A stretch of 64,000 bases of DNA from UBA6197 sp047638075 (lineage in GTDB: Bacteria > Pseudomonadota > Alphaproteobacteria > Rhodobacterales > Rhodobacteraceae): positions 22,730-86,729 of the forward strand of contig NZ_JBLJBV010000029.1 of NCBI RefSeq assembly GCF_047638075.1, given 5' to 3'. Each line of letters starts with the position of its first letter. Position 1 is the first letter of the stretch. The notes beneath the pieces were generated by a model. It was not told where the DNA came from. It did not search any database and saw only the letters and a program-made list of their open reading frames with translations. Below, in pieces: positions 44,277 to 52,618 of the stretch. Position numbers and translations under genes: made by a program.

Positions 44277-44958
44277 TGCCCTGACCCTGACCCAGGACGA
44301 TTTTTCCCTGACCGCCAACCTGACCGTGCCCACCGGCGCACGGGTGGCTGTCATCGGGCCCTCGGGCGCCGGAAAATCAACACTGCTGTCGGCAATCGCC
44401 GGGTTTTTTGCGCCCACGTCGGGCCGAATTCTTTGGAAGGGTAAGAACCTTGCGCCCCTGCCCCCCGGTGCGCGGCCCTTATCGATATTGTTTCAAGACC
44501 AAAATCTCTTCCCGCACCTGACAATCGCGCAAAACCTTGGCCTTGGCCTGAAACATGACCTGCGCCTGACCGCGACCGACCGCGAGGCGGTCACCGCCGC
44601 CCTTGCCCGTACTGGTCTATCTGGCCTTGGCAGCCGCAAACCCGCGCAACTGTCGGGTGGCCAGCAAAGCCGCGTGGCGCTGGCCCGGGCGCTACTGCGC
44701 GCGCGCCCGCTGCTACTGCTGGATGAGCCTTTCGCAGCGCTTGGCCCCGCCCTCAAATCCGAAATGCTTGCCCTCGTCGCGGACCTAGCCGCTGAACAGG
44801 GCACCACGGTGCTGATGGTCAGCCATGACCCCGCAGACGCCCGCGCCTTTGCACCCCTTTCGATTGTTGTGGCAGAAGGCGTCGCGCATCCACCGCAACC
44901 CACAGAAACCCTGCTGACCAACCCGCCCCCGGCACTGGCAGCCTACCTAGGGCATTGA
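44263..44958 (+). CDS. thiQ: Thiamine ABC transporter ATPase
   Basis: 231 residues, shorter than most ABC ATPases because ThiQ lacks a C-terminal regulatory domain. Walker A GPSGAGKST, Q-loop LFQDQNLFPHLT, signature LSGGQQSRVALARALL, Walker B LLLLDEPFAAL and the switch histidine in LMVSHDPADA are all intact. It powers thiamine import with ThiP. A strong terminator follows its stop codon, closing the operon. Confidence 0.97.
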   Translation: MLTLDALTLTQDDFSLTANLTVPTGARVAVIGPSGAGKSTLLSAIAGFFAPTSGRILWKGKNLAPLPPGARPLSILFQDQNLFPHLTIAQNLGLGLKHDLRLTATDREAVTAALARTGLSGLGSRKPAQLSGGQQSRVALARALLRARPLLLLDEPFAALGPALKSEMLALVADLAAEQGTTVLMVSHDPADARAFAPLSIVVAEGVAHPPQPTETLLTNPPPALAAYLGH

Positions 44959-44960
44959 AA

Positions 44961-44998
44961 AAGCGCGCCCAGACCGTTGGGCGCGCTTCGCTTTTTTT
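44961..44998 (+). terminator. Intrinsic terminator of thiBPQ
   Basis: AAGCGCGCCCA at 44961-44971 pairs with TGGGCGCGCTT at 44978-44988 around a 6-base loop, followed by a run of seven T at 44992-44998. It begins two bases after the thiQ stop. This is a textbook rho-independent terminator on the plus strand. Confidence 0.9.
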
Positions 44999-45040
44999 GG
45001 CGTAAATACTCCGGGGGTCCGGGGGCAGCGCCCCCGGCTT
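44999..45040. repeat. REP-like hairpin after petC, related to the element before lspA
   Basis: The stretch starts GGCGTAAATACTCCGGGGG and contains the stem CCGGGGGC (45019-45026) with GCCCCCGG (45030-45037). The leading GGCG(T)AAATACTCC word matches the arm of the perfect inverted repeat at 16181-16267. It lies between convergent thiQ and petC and can also serve as the petC transcript end. Confidence 0.7.
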
Positions 45041-45049
45041 TGCTATTAT

Positions 45050-45844
45050 TTACACGGCAGTCTTCTTGCCCTTGTAAGGCGCCCAAAGTCTCTTGTTTGT
45101 CAGGTAAAGCAGCACGGTCAGCAGCGTCAGCAACATCACAGCCACGAAACCCGTCTGTTTACGCGCCATCATCTTGGGTTCGGCGGCCCACATCAGAAAG
45201 GCGGCGGTGTCAACCGCTAGGCTATGAACGTCGTTGGCGTGCCCGTCCTCAAACTCCACCAACTCATCCGACAGCGGTGGCGGCATTGAAATCCAACCGC
45301 CGGGGAAGGCGGTGTTTTCATAAAATACCGTACCGGCCTCTTCCTTTTCCTCACCGGTATAGCCGGTGAGAACCGAGACGATGTATTCCGGCCCGCCGAT
45401 GCCATTGAACAGCTGGCTTAGCCCGGTGCCATAGGGTCCGTGATAACCCGCCCGTGCTTTCGCCATCAGGCTCAGGTCCGGCCCCATGCCCTCACCGGTA
45501 ACGGTGGGGAACATGTCGGTTTCCTTGCGCGGCCGCTCGTCGTCCAGCTCGGGGTCAAAGATCGACAGATCTGCGGCGTAGGCCCGCACTTCGTCACCCG
45601 GAAGCTGCGGGCCGCCCTCGTCCGCCAGCGACCGCAGCGGTACGAACTTCAGGCCGTGACAGGCGGTGCAAACCTCTTGCACCACTTGCAAACCACGGCG
45701 CAATTGCGCCTGATCATAGGTGCCAAAGGGGCCCTCGAAACTGAAAGCCACATCTTCGATATGACCTTCAGCACCTGCAGGCATTGCCGCACCCATGCCC
45801 AACGCAAGGGCAGAAACGGCAGAGATCAAAAGTTTTCTCATCAT
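45050..45844 (-). CDS. petC: Cytochrome c1 of the bc1 complex
   Basis: 264 residues with a signal peptide (MMRKLLISAVSALALGMGAA then MPAGAEG), the heme site VCTACHGLKFVPLR, the axial-methionine region near GGWISMPPPLSDE, and a C-terminal membrane anchor (FVAVMLLTLLTVLLYLTNKR). It passes electrons from the Rieske protein to soluble or membrane cytochromes c. AAAGGA precedes a pair of ATG codons (45844 and 45841). Last gene of petABC, 13 bases after petB. Confidence 0.97.
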   Translation of the reverse strand: MMRKLLISAVSALALGMGAAMPAGAEGHIEDVAFSFEGPFGTYDQAQLRRGLQVVQEVCTACHGLKFVPLRSLADEGGPQLPGDEVRAYAADLSIFDPELDDERPRKETDMFPTVTGEGMGPDLSLMAKARAGYHGPYGTGLSQLFNGIGGPEYIVSVLTGYTGEEKEEAGTVFYENTAFPGGWISMPPPLSDELVEFEDGHANDVHSLAVDTAAFLMWAAEPKMMARKQTGFVAVMLLTLLTVLLYLTNKRLWAPYKGKKTAV

Positions 45845-45857
45845 TTCGGTCCTTTTC

Positions 45858-47180
45858 TTACTCTGCCGGGTGCGATTTTGCGCCGTAATGGGCGTTGTAG
45901 TCTTCTTCGATGGTTGCCGGTTGCGGCAGCGGTTTTTCAATCACCCCCAGCAGCGGCAGAACCACGAAGAAATAGCCAAACCAGTAGGTAGACCCGATCA
46001 GCGCGATATAGGGATAGATCCCTTCGGTCGGCATGGCGCCCACCCAGGTCAGCACCACAAAGTCGAGGCACAGCAGCAAGAACCACCACTTGAACATCGG
46101 GCGATACCGGCCCGAGCGCACGCTTGAGGTATCCAGCCACGGCGCCAGCGCCATCGCGATGATCGCGCCGAACATGGCGATCACACCAAAGAACTTGGCG
46201 TCGACGATGCCGAAGGTGATCCAGTGGGCAAACATCACCACCCAGACATCCGAGGTAAAGGCCCGCAAGATTGCGTAGAACGGCAAGAAATACCATTCCG
46301 GCACGATATGCACCGGTGTCACCAGCGGGTCCGCCTGGATATAGTTATCCGGGTGGCCCAAATAGTTCGGCATGAACCCAACGACAGCAAAGAACACCAA
46401 CAAGATCAGCGCCAGCGCGAACAAATCCTTGATCACGAAATAAGGCCAGAACGGCAGGGTGTCCTTTTCAACATCCGCCTTTGACGTGCGGCGGACGTCA
46501 ACACCGGTCGGGTTGTTGTTTCCGGTCGTATGGAACGCCCAGATATGAACCACGACCAGCGCCGCAATCACGAAGGGCAGCAGGTAATGCAGGCTGAAGA
46601 AACGGTTCAACGTGGCATTATCCACCGCAGGCCCGCCCAAAAGCCAGGCCTGAATGTCTGGCCCGATGCCCGGAATCGCGCCAAAGAGCCCGGTAATCAC
46701 GGTGGCCCCCCAGAACGACATCTGGCCCCAGGGCAACACATAGCCCATGAACGCCGTACCCATCATGCACAGATAGATGATCATCCCGATGATCCAGGTG
46801 ATTTCACGCGGGGCCTTGTAGCTACCGTAGTAAAGCCCGCGAAAAATGTGGATATAGACCGCCAGGAAGAACAGCGAGGCGCCATTCGCGTGAAGGTAAC
46901 GCATCATATAGCCGCTGTTCACGTCGCGCATGATGTGCTCGACGCTGGCAAAGGCCAAGCTGACATGTGGGGTGTAATGCATCGCCAGAACGATGCCCGT
47001 AACAATCTGCAAAACCAGACAGAACGCGAGGACGATGCCCCAGATCCACCACCAGTTCAGGTTTTTCGGCGTCGGAATCATGATCGTGTCATACAATAGA
47101 CCGACGATGGGCAGACGCGAATGTATCCATTTTTCGATACCCGTCTTGGGCTCGTAATGGTCGTGCGGAATTCCAGCCAT
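45858..47180 (-). CDS. petB: Cytochrome b of the bc1 complex
   Basis: 440 residues with eight membrane helices. The four heme-ligating histidines are visible in MMRYLHANGASLFFLAVYIH and in HYLLPFVIAALVVVHIWAFH. The quinol oxidation site motif PEWYFLPFYAILRA is the PEWY loop, and WGATVITGLFGAIPGIG forms the cd1 helix. This subunit holds both quinone sites. It is the middle gene of petABC, with short gaps on both sides. Confidence 0.98.
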   Translation of the reverse strand: MAGIPHDHYEPKTGIEKWIHSRLPIVGLLYDTIMIPTPKNLNWWWIWGIVLAFCLVLQIVTGIVLAMHYTPHVSLAFASVEHIMRDVNSGYMMRYLHANGASLFFLAVYIHIFRGLYYGSYKAPREITWIIGMIIYLCMMGTAFMGYVLPWGQMSFWGATVITGLFGAIPGIGPDIQAWLLGGPAVDNATLNRFFSLHYLLPFVIAALVVVHIWAFHTTGNNNPTGVDVRRTSKADVEKDTLPFWPYFVIKDLFALALILLVFFAVVGFMPNYLGHPDNYIQADPLVTPVHIVPEWYFLPFYAILRAFTSDVWVVMFAHWITFGIVDAKFFGVIAMFGAIIAMALAPWLDTSSVRSGRYRPMFKWWFLLLCLDFVVLTWVGAMPTEGIYPYIALIGSTYWFGYFFVVLPLLGVIEKPLPQPATIEEDYNAHYGAKSHPAE

Positions 47181-47194
47181 TTGCGTGCTCTCCC

Positions 47195-47755
47195 TCAGCC
47201 CAGCAGGATTGTGGTTTCATCGGTGAACTGCGCCACCGGAATGTCGAGGTTGCGCGGCGCAGGGCCTTTGCGGATGCGTCCGGCGGTGTCGTAGTGTGAC
47301 CCGTGACAAGGGCAGAACCAGCCGCCAAAGTCGCCCGCACCGTTGCCAATCGGCACGCAGCCAAGGTGGGTACAAACGCCGATCATCACCAGCCATTCGC
47401 CGGCCTCATCCATCGTGCGGTTGATATCCGATGCGTCCGCCCCGGGTTTATTGGGGTTTTCGGCGGTTTGGTCGATCAGATCGCTTAGCACAACCGCGCG
47501 GCCTGCCTCGATTTCTTCTTCGGTGCGGCGGCGCACGAACACTGGCTTGCCACGCCATTTGACGGTCAACTGCGTGCCGACTTCGACGTCTGCCACATCG
47601 ACGTAAATCGAGGACAGCGCCTTGACGTCGGCGGATGCATTCATCTGATTAACCAGCGGCCATACAGCAGCGCCAGTGACAACCGCCCCCGTGCCTGCGG
47701 TCGCGTAGTAGAGGAAATCCCTCCGGGTGCCTGCGTGATCATCTGCGTGGGACAC
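47195..47755 (-). CDS. petA: Rieske iron-sulfur protein of the bc1 complex
   Basis: 186 residues. A twin-arginine-type start (TRRDFLYYATAGTGAVVTG) serves as a membrane anchor, and the [2Fe-2S] cluster ligands are in CTHLGC and CPCHGS. It shuttles electrons from quinol at cytochrome b to cytochrome c1. I chose GTG 47755 (SHADDHAGTRRDFLY) because it fits the Rhodobacter protein start as I recall it and has AGGGAG seven bases before; the open frame reaches 47872. A perfect palindrome lies 18 bases upstream. Confidence 0.97.
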   Translation of the reverse strand: MSHADDHAGTRRDFLYYATAGTGAVVTGAAVWPLVNQMNASADVKALSSIYVDVADVEVGTQLTVKWRGKPVFVRRRTEEEIEAGRAVVLSDLIDQTAENPNKPGADASDINRTMDEAGEWLVMIGVCTHLGCVPIGNGAGDFGGWFCPCHGSHYDTAGRIRKGPAPRNLDIPVAQFTDETTILLG

Positions 47756-47773
47756 GAATATTCTCCCTTCCGG

Positions 47774-47790
47774 GGCCTGAGGCTCAGGCC
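47774..47790. promoter_or_regulatory. Perfect 17-bp palindrome in the petABC leader
   Basis: GGCCTGAGGCTCAGGCC reads the same on both strands around a central base. It lies 18 bases before the petA start codon and just upstream of its ribosome binding site, between petR and petA. It could be a binding site for a dimeric regulator, or a transcript hairpin affecting petA translation, or the petR terminator. No T run follows on the minus strand. Confidence 0.55.
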
Positions 47791-47939
47791 AATACGACGT
47801 GTCGGACCGCGCATAGCACAGCCGAACATGGCGACTTCTTAGCAATCGCACTTGCGCCCGTCCAGCAAACATTCACGGGTAATTGTGCACTATTGTCGCA
47901 GTGTTGCAGGTATATTCACCACGATCAGGGACTGAGGCT

Positions 47940-48653
47940 CTATTCGGGCGCCAGCATATAACCAAGACCCCGCACCGTTTGCAGATAGCGTGGCTCGCGC
48001 GGGTCAGGTTCAATCTTGCGGCGCAGGCGGGTTATCTGAACGTCTACGGCACGGTCGCCGCCCGGTTCGTCACTATTGGAGGCGGGGCTGCGGTCTCGGC
48101 CAAGTTCTTCGACCAGATCGGCCCGGCTGACCACCTCGTTCGCTCTGGCGGCAAAGATCCGCATCAAGGCGGATTCGGTCGCGGTCAGGCGCACCGGGTC
48201 TTCTCCGACCCACAGCTCCCCTCTTTCCATTTCATAGCGCAACGGCCCAAGCTGCATGAACTTTGGCCTGGTTTCCTGTGGCGTGGGCATACGCCGCAAG
48301 ATCGCGTTGATTCGCAGCAGCAATTCTTTTGGCTCGAACGGTTTGGGCAGATAATCATCGGCCCCCGCCTCCAACCCTTCAATCCGGTCGCGCGTCTCGC
48401 CCCTGGCGGTCAATAGCAGAATCGGGGTGGTCATCCGTTTGCGCAGATCGCGGGTCAGGGTCAGTCCGTCTTCGCCCGGCATCATCACATCCAGCACGAT
48501 CAGGTTGAATTCCAGCCCCTCCAGCAACCGCCTGGCGTGGGCGGCATCACGCGCAGCGGTTACCAAAAAACCATTACGCATTAGAAACTTGTGCAAAAGC
48601 CCGCGGATACGTTCGTCATCATCGACAATCAACAGATGCGCTGCATTTTGCAT
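47940..48653 (-). CDS. petR: OmpR-family response regulator PetR
   Basis: 237 residues. The receiver domain (about 5-120) has the acidic pocket VDDD (11-13) and the phospho-acceptor D55 in IVLDVMMPGEDG; the winged helix OmpR/PhoB DNA-binding domain (about 138-235) ends in VDVQITRLRRKIEPDPREPR and YLQTVRGLGYML. In Rhodobacter capsulatus the gene directly upstream of petABC with this design is petR, required for growth and bc1 production. The start ATG 48653 overlaps the petP stop (TGATG). No partner histidine kinase is nearby. Confidence 0.93.
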   Translation of the reverse strand: MQNAAHLLIVDDDERIRGLLHKFLMRNGFLVTAARDAAHARRLLEGLEFNLIVLDVMMPGEDGLTLTRDLRKRMTTPILLLTARGETRDRIEGLEAGADDYLPKPFEPKELLLRINAILRRMPTPQETRPKFMQLGPLRYEMERGELWVGEDPVRLTATESALMRIFAARANEVVSRADLVEELGRDRSPASNSDEPGGDRAVDVQITRLRRKIEPDPREPRYLQTVRGLGYMLAPE

Positions 48654-49153
48654 CACGCGCCATCCCGCAGCATCTGGTAGTGGCGGCGCATGTCTTCGTC
48701 CATCATCGCTTCCAGCACCTGACGAAACCCGGCCACGGCCTGCGGCCCGACAGCGCGGTAGGCCGCGCGCATCCGCACCCGCTGTGCTTCGGACAGCTCG
48801 CGCTCCAACTGCGCGCCGGCGTCGGTCAGATACAGGTGGCGTTCGCGCTTGTCCTTGCGGCCGACGCGGCTTTCCACCAGGCCATCCTCGATAAGGGTGC
48901 GCAAGACCCGGTTCAGGCTTTGCTTTGTGACACCCAGCACCGCCAGCAGCGTCGTCACCGTCAGCCCCGGCTGGCGGTTGATGAAATGGATCGCCCGGTG
49001 ATGCGCGCGGCCATAGGTGTGCTGATCCAAAATTCGGTCCGGGTCGGCCGTAAAGCCGCGATAGGCAAAAAACATCGCCTCAATGCCTTTGCGCAATTGC
49101 TCATCGGTCAGGAAAAGCAGGCTTTCGCTACCCGTAATGCCAGTATCGGCCAT
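48653..49153 (-). CDS. petP: MarR-family regulator PetP
   Basis: 166 residues with a winged helix (about 60-125: LTVTTLLAVLGVTKQSLNRV, LRTLIEDGLVESRVGRKDKR) flanked by dimerisation helices, the MarR fold. Position directly before petR and petABC matches petP of Rhodobacter, whose loss affects bc1 synthesis. The helix-turn-helix and the wing (GRKDKRERHLYLT) are intact. AAGGGGG lies before ATG 49153. It is divergent from ilvE with 153 bases between, where an operator for PetP might lie (GTCCGAAACGGAC at 49246-49258). Confidence 0.9.
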   Translation of the reverse strand: MADTGITGSESLLFLTDEQLRKGIEAMFFAYRGFTADPDRILDQHTYGRAHHRAIHFINRQPGLTVTTLLAVLGVTKQSLNRVLRTLIEDGLVESRVGRKDKRERHLYLTDAGAQLERELSEAQRVRMRAAYRAVGPQAVAGFRQVLEAMMDEDMRRHYQMLRDGA

Positions 49154-49306
49154 GATCGCCCCCTTGTTCGCGTCAATTTTACGTCAGCCTCGTTGACTTT
49201 CCAAGAATCAATTGTTACCGATCTGCAGATTTTACGCAATATTATGTCCGAAACGGACCAATATCGCGCAACTTTCGCAATTTAGACGCAATCGAAAGGG
49301 GTTGAA

Positions 49307-50176
49307 ATGGCTGGCGGGTACGATGATCGTGATGGTAAGATCTGGATGGATGGCAAGCTGATCGACTGGCGTGATGCCAAGGTCCATATCCTTACCCATG
49401 CACTGCATTACGCGTCCTCGGTGTTTGAGGGTGAGCGGTGTTATAATGGCAAGATATTCAAATCGCTTGAACATTCCCAGCGCTTGCTGAAATCGGGCGA
49501 ATTGCTGGACATGCCGATACCCTACACCATCGCCCAGATCGAAGAGGCCAAGCGCGCCACCCTTGATGCCAATGGCCTGACCGATGCCTATGTCCGCCCC
49601 CTTGCGTGGCGCGGCTCGGGCGAGGATATGGGCGTCGCGGCCAAGCGTAACCCCGTGCATCTGGCCATCGCCGTCTGGACCTGGGGCGCCTATTACGGCG
49701 ACGCCAAGATGAAGGGCGCCAAGCTCGACATCTCGAAATGGAAGCGGCCGTCACCTGAAACCATTCCGTCGGCTGCCAAAGCCGCCGGTCTTTACATGAT
49801 CTGCACCATGTCCAAACACGCCGCCGAGGCGAAGGGCTGTTCCGATGCGATGATGTTCGATTATCGCGGCTATGTCGCTGAAGCGACCGGCGCCAATATC
49901 TTCTTCGTGAAAGACGGCGAAGTGCATACCCCGCTAGCGGACGCAATCTTGAACGGCATCACCCGGCAAACCGTCATCGGGATGCTGCGCGCAAAAGGAA
50001 TCACCGTTCACGAACGCTATATCGAGGCGTCCGAACTGGAAGGGTTTGAACAGTGTTGGCTGACCGGCACCGCCGCCGAGGTTACCCCGGTGGGCCAGAT
50101 CGGTGACTACACGTTTGAGGTGGGCGCCCTGACCCGTGACATCGCCACCGAATACGAGGCGTTGGTGCGCCGCTAA
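49307..50176 (+). CDS. ilvE: Branched-chain amino acid aminotransferase
   Basis: 289 residues of the PLP class IV fold. N-terminal ILTHALHYASSVFEGERCY, the lysine-bearing region MICTMSKHAAEAKGCSDAMM, and the C-terminal phosphate-binding WLTGTAAEVTPV and LNGITRQTVIGMLRAKGI are characteristic. It interconverts leucine, isoleucine and valine with their keto acids. GAAAGGGG precedes ATG 49307. It stands alone with a hairpin after its stop. The aligned lysine position (SKHAAEAKG) is as in other Rhodobacterales enzymes. Confidence 0.94.
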   Translation: MAGGYDDRDGKIWMDGKLIDWRDAKVHILTHALHYASSVFEGERCYNGKIFKSLEHSQRLLKSGELLDMPIPYTIAQIEEAKRATLDANGLTDAYVRPLAWRGSGEDMGVAAKRNPVHLAIAVWTWGAYYGDAKMKGAKLDISKWKRPSPETIPSAAKAAGLYMICTMSKHAAEAKGCSDAMMFDYRGYVAEATGANIFFVKDGEVHTPLADAILNGITRQTVIGMLRAKGITVHERYIEASELEGFEQCWLTGTAAEVTPVGQIGDYTFEVGALTRDIATEYEALVRR

Positions 50177-50181
50177 CGGCA

Positions 50182-50205
50182 AAGGGGCGCGGCCCAGCGC
50201 CCCTT
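50182..50205. terminator. Hairpin between ilvE and the convergent small gene
   Basis: AAGGGGCGC at 50182-50190 is perfectly complementary to GCGCCCCTT at 50197-50205 with a 6-base loop. It starts six bases past the ilvE stop. On the minus strand it is followed by TTTGCC. It probably ends both transcripts. Confidence 0.65.
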
Positions 50206-50236
50206 ACCCCCGGCAATGGCGTTTTGAATGCGGTGT

Positions 50237-50428
50237 TTACGCCTCCTGGCCCCGTTCGATTCGCGCAAACTGGGCGGTGCGCCGCCCGGCTTCGGCAGCG
50301 TGGGTGCCGCGTTCATGCAGCACACGCAGGGCCGGATGTCGCCATTCTGCGCGCTCCAGTTTCAGATAGGCCGCGATCCGGCTGTTGGCTTTGGTGTCAC
50401 GCTCATGGTCGGTTATATGTCGGCTCAT
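50237..50428 (-). CDS. Small conserved-looking protein, 63 residues
   Basis: An open frame from ATG 50428, with GGGAGG just upstream at good spacing, encodes a basic, charged helical protein (MSRHITDHERDTKANSRIAA, later HPALRVLHERGTHAAEAGRR). It has no signal peptide or membrane segment. I do not recognise it. The good ribosome binding site and its position between two hairpin-bounded genes support it as real. It follows the EamA transporter gene on the same strand, 54 bases downstream. Confidence 0.65.
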   Translation of the reverse strand: MSRHITDHERDTKANSRIAAYLKLERAEWRHPALRVLHERGTHAAEAGRRTAQFARIERGQEA

Positions 50429-50482
50429 GGTATCCTCCCAGGATCTACCTTGGTGCCCTTGTAGCACAATCTGCGGCTGATT

Positions 50483-51400
50483 TCACCCCTGCGGCGTCAT
50501 TGCCCGGCGCTGTTTTGCGCGTTCCAGCCCCAGCTGGCGTTCGCGCCAGATGATCAGCACCCCGGCGGAAATGACTATGGCTGCCCCGCCAAGCATCACC
50601 AATGTCGGCACTTCTTCAAACACAAAATACCCAATCGCCAGCGCAAAAATCATCGAGGCATATTCAAATGGCGCGATAATGCTGGCGTCGGCATGGCGGT
50701 AGCCCGAGGTCAGGAAAATCTGCCCGAATCCCCCCAGCAGCCCCGCCAATACCAGTAACGCCGCCTCGCCCGGTGTCGGCACCACCCAACCAAACGGCAC
50801 CGTTATCAGCGCCAATCCCGCAGAGGTCAGCGAAAACCAGAATACAATCGCGCTGGTCCGTTCGGTCGCAACCATCTTGCGCACGAAAACCTGCGCCAAC
50901 GCGGCACAGGCCGCCCCGATCAGCACCACCATGGCGCCCAGCGTTTCACGGTCCGAGGCGGTCTGCACCGTGGTCAACCGCGGCGACAATACGATCAGCA
51001 CGCCCACCATCCCCAGCGCCACCGCGGACAGACGAAAGGCCCGCACCTCCTCACCCAGAAACATCGCCGCAAAGATCACCGTCAACAATGGTGCCGCATA
51101 GCCAATCGCGGTGACCTCAGGCAGCGGCAGCATTCCCAGCCCGGCAAAACCAAACCCCATCGCCATGATTCCCATCACCCCGCGCCAGACATGGCCCAGA
51201 GGGCTTGCCACTTTCAGCCCGGTGGTCAATTCGCGGCGTATCGCCAGCCACGCCAAAATTACCGGAATAGCAAAGAATGACCGAAAAAATACGGCTTGCC
51301 CCGGCGGCACATGCCCCGAGACGGTCTTGATCAGCGCCGCCATGGCGATAAACACCACGACTGAGCCAAGCTTGAACAATATTCCGCGAACTGGTGACAT
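50483..51400 (-). CDS. EamA/DMT family transporter
   Basis: 305 residues with about ten hydrophobic segments in two EamA repeats (about 5-135 and 150-285), for example GAACAALAQVFVRKMV and GLLGGFGQIFLTSGYRHADA. The drug/metabolite transporter superfamily exports or imports small metabolites; the subgroup resembles RhaT/YdcZ-like S-adenosylmethionine or amino-acid carriers, but the substrate cannot be named. The end carries a basic cytoplasmic tail (WRERQLGLERAKQRR). Single gene with a small gene after it. Confidence 0.92.
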   Translation of the reverse strand: MSPVRGILFKLGSVVVFIAMAALIKTVSGHVPPGQAVFFRSFFAIPVILAWLAIRRELTTGLKVASPLGHVWRGVMGIMAMGFGFAGLGMLPLPEVTAIGYAAPLLTVIFAAMFLGEEVRAFRLSAVALGMVGVLIVLSPRLTTVQTASDRETLGAMVVLIGAACAALAQVFVRKMVATERTSAIVFWFSLTSAGLALITVPFGWVVPTPGEAALLVLAGLLGGFGQIFLTSGYRHADASIIAPFEYASMIFALAIGYFVFEEVPTLVMLGGAAIVISAGVLIIWRERQLGLERAKQRRAMTPQG

Positions 51401-51496
51401 GAGGCTACGTTAGCGACTGTGTTTCACAAGGGAAATCCCGCACATCATGCCACGCCCCAAAGCCGGGGCAAAACCATTTTCCGGCGCGCCATTGCG

Positions 51497-52546
51497 TCAC
51501 AATCCTATCGCCGCCAGCCGCACCACCGCCCATTCCGCCGCGTCGGCCACTGCCGGATCAGCGTCCGCACGCAACGCCTCGGCCACGCTGCGAAGCCGTG
51601 CATCGCCTGAATTTCCGATCGCATAAAGCACGTTTCTAACCATTCGGTCCCGCCCGATCCGCTTGACCGGACTGCCCGCGAACCGCTCGCGAAAGGCCGC
51701 GTCATCCAAAACCGCCAACTCCGCCAAAAGCGGTACCTCGGCACGCGGCAAATAGCCCATTTCATGCGCATCAGCGGCAAACTTGTTCCAGGGACAAATG
51801 GCCAGACAATCGTCGCAGCCATAGATCCGGTTGCCCATCCGCGCCCGCAATTCCAGATCGACCGGGCCTTTATGCTCGATCGTCAGATAGGAAATGCAGC
51901 GCCGCGCATCCAGCTGATAGGGGGCCGGAAACGCCCCGGTCGGACATGCATCCAGACATGCGCGGCAGGCCCCGCAATGGCTGGTTTCGGGGGGGTCCGG
52001 CTCCAGCTCGGCGGTGGTGAAAATCGCCCCCAGAAAGAACCAGCTACCCAAGTCGCGCGCCAAAAGGTTGGTATGCTTGCCCTGCCAGCCCAGCCCCGCC
52101 GCCTCGGCCAGCGGCTTTTCCATCACCGGCGCGGTATCGACAAAAACCTTGATCTCGGACCCGGCCCCCTCTTTCGCGGCCACATCCACAAACCACCGCC
52201 CCAGCCGCTTTAACCGGCGCTTGACGATATCGTGGTAATCCTTGCCCTGCGCGTAAACCGAAATCGCGCCGTGGTCTGGTTCGTTCAAGACCGCCATTGG
52301 ATCGCCCTTTGGCGTATAAACCTCGGCCAACATCAGCACGGATCGCGCTTCGGGCCAAAGGGCCGCTGCATCGCCGCGCCAGCCCATGCGTTCGGCCATC
52401 CAACCCATCTGACCATGCCGCCCGGCCTCGACGTAGGTCGCCAGCCGCGCTGCGGTTTGCGGTGCGGCATCGGGGCGGCAAACCCGCGCCTTGGAAAACC
52501 CTTCCTCCAGCGCCCGCGCGACCAACAGTGCCTTCAGATCAGACAC
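51497..52546 (-). CDS. queG: Epoxyqueuosine reductase
   Basis: 349 residues. Two [4Fe-4S] ferredoxin-like sites, CGACRACLDACPTGAF and CDDCLAICPWN, are preceded by the cobalamin-binding region (ISVYAQGKDYHDIVKRRLKR) and followed by HEAT-like repeats (ADADPAVADAAEWAVVRLAA). The enzyme reduces epoxyqueuosine to queuosine in the wobble base of certain tRNAs, using vitamin B12. GTG 52546 (SDLKALLVARALEEGF) follows AAAGGG-like sequence; upstream in-frame codons to 52597 are not supported. It follows the GST gene by 72 bases. Confidence 0.95.
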   Translation of the reverse strand: MSDLKALLVARALEEGFSKARVCRPDAAPQTAARLATYVEAGRHGQMGWMAERMGWRGDAAALWPEARSVLMLAEVYTPKGDPMAVLNEPDHGAISVYAQGKDYHDIVKRRLKRLGRWFVDVAAKEGAGSEIKVFVDTAPVMEKPLAEAAGLGWQGKHTNLLARDLGSWFFLGAIFTTAELEPDPPETSHCGACRACLDACPTGAFPAPYQLDARRCISYLTIEHKGPVDLELRARMGNRIYGCDDCLAICPWNKFAADAHEMGYLPRAEVPLLAELAVLDDAAFRERFAGSPVKRIGRDRMVRNVLYAIGNSGDARLRSVAEALRADADPAVADAAEWAVVRLAAIGL

Positions 52547-52618
52547 GAACCCATCCCTTTCCCTGTGACCGAACAGATCGCCGCGGCCAGGCGGCACCCA
52601 TGGCTTACCCGGCCGGCC

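Noticed and set aside
49238..49264. Partial palindrome around GTCCGAAACGGAC in the petP-ilvE gap as a firm PetP operator
   Set aside because: The inner five base pairs are symmetric but the outer bases are not aligned in register, so it is mentioned only as a possibility and not listed as a feature.
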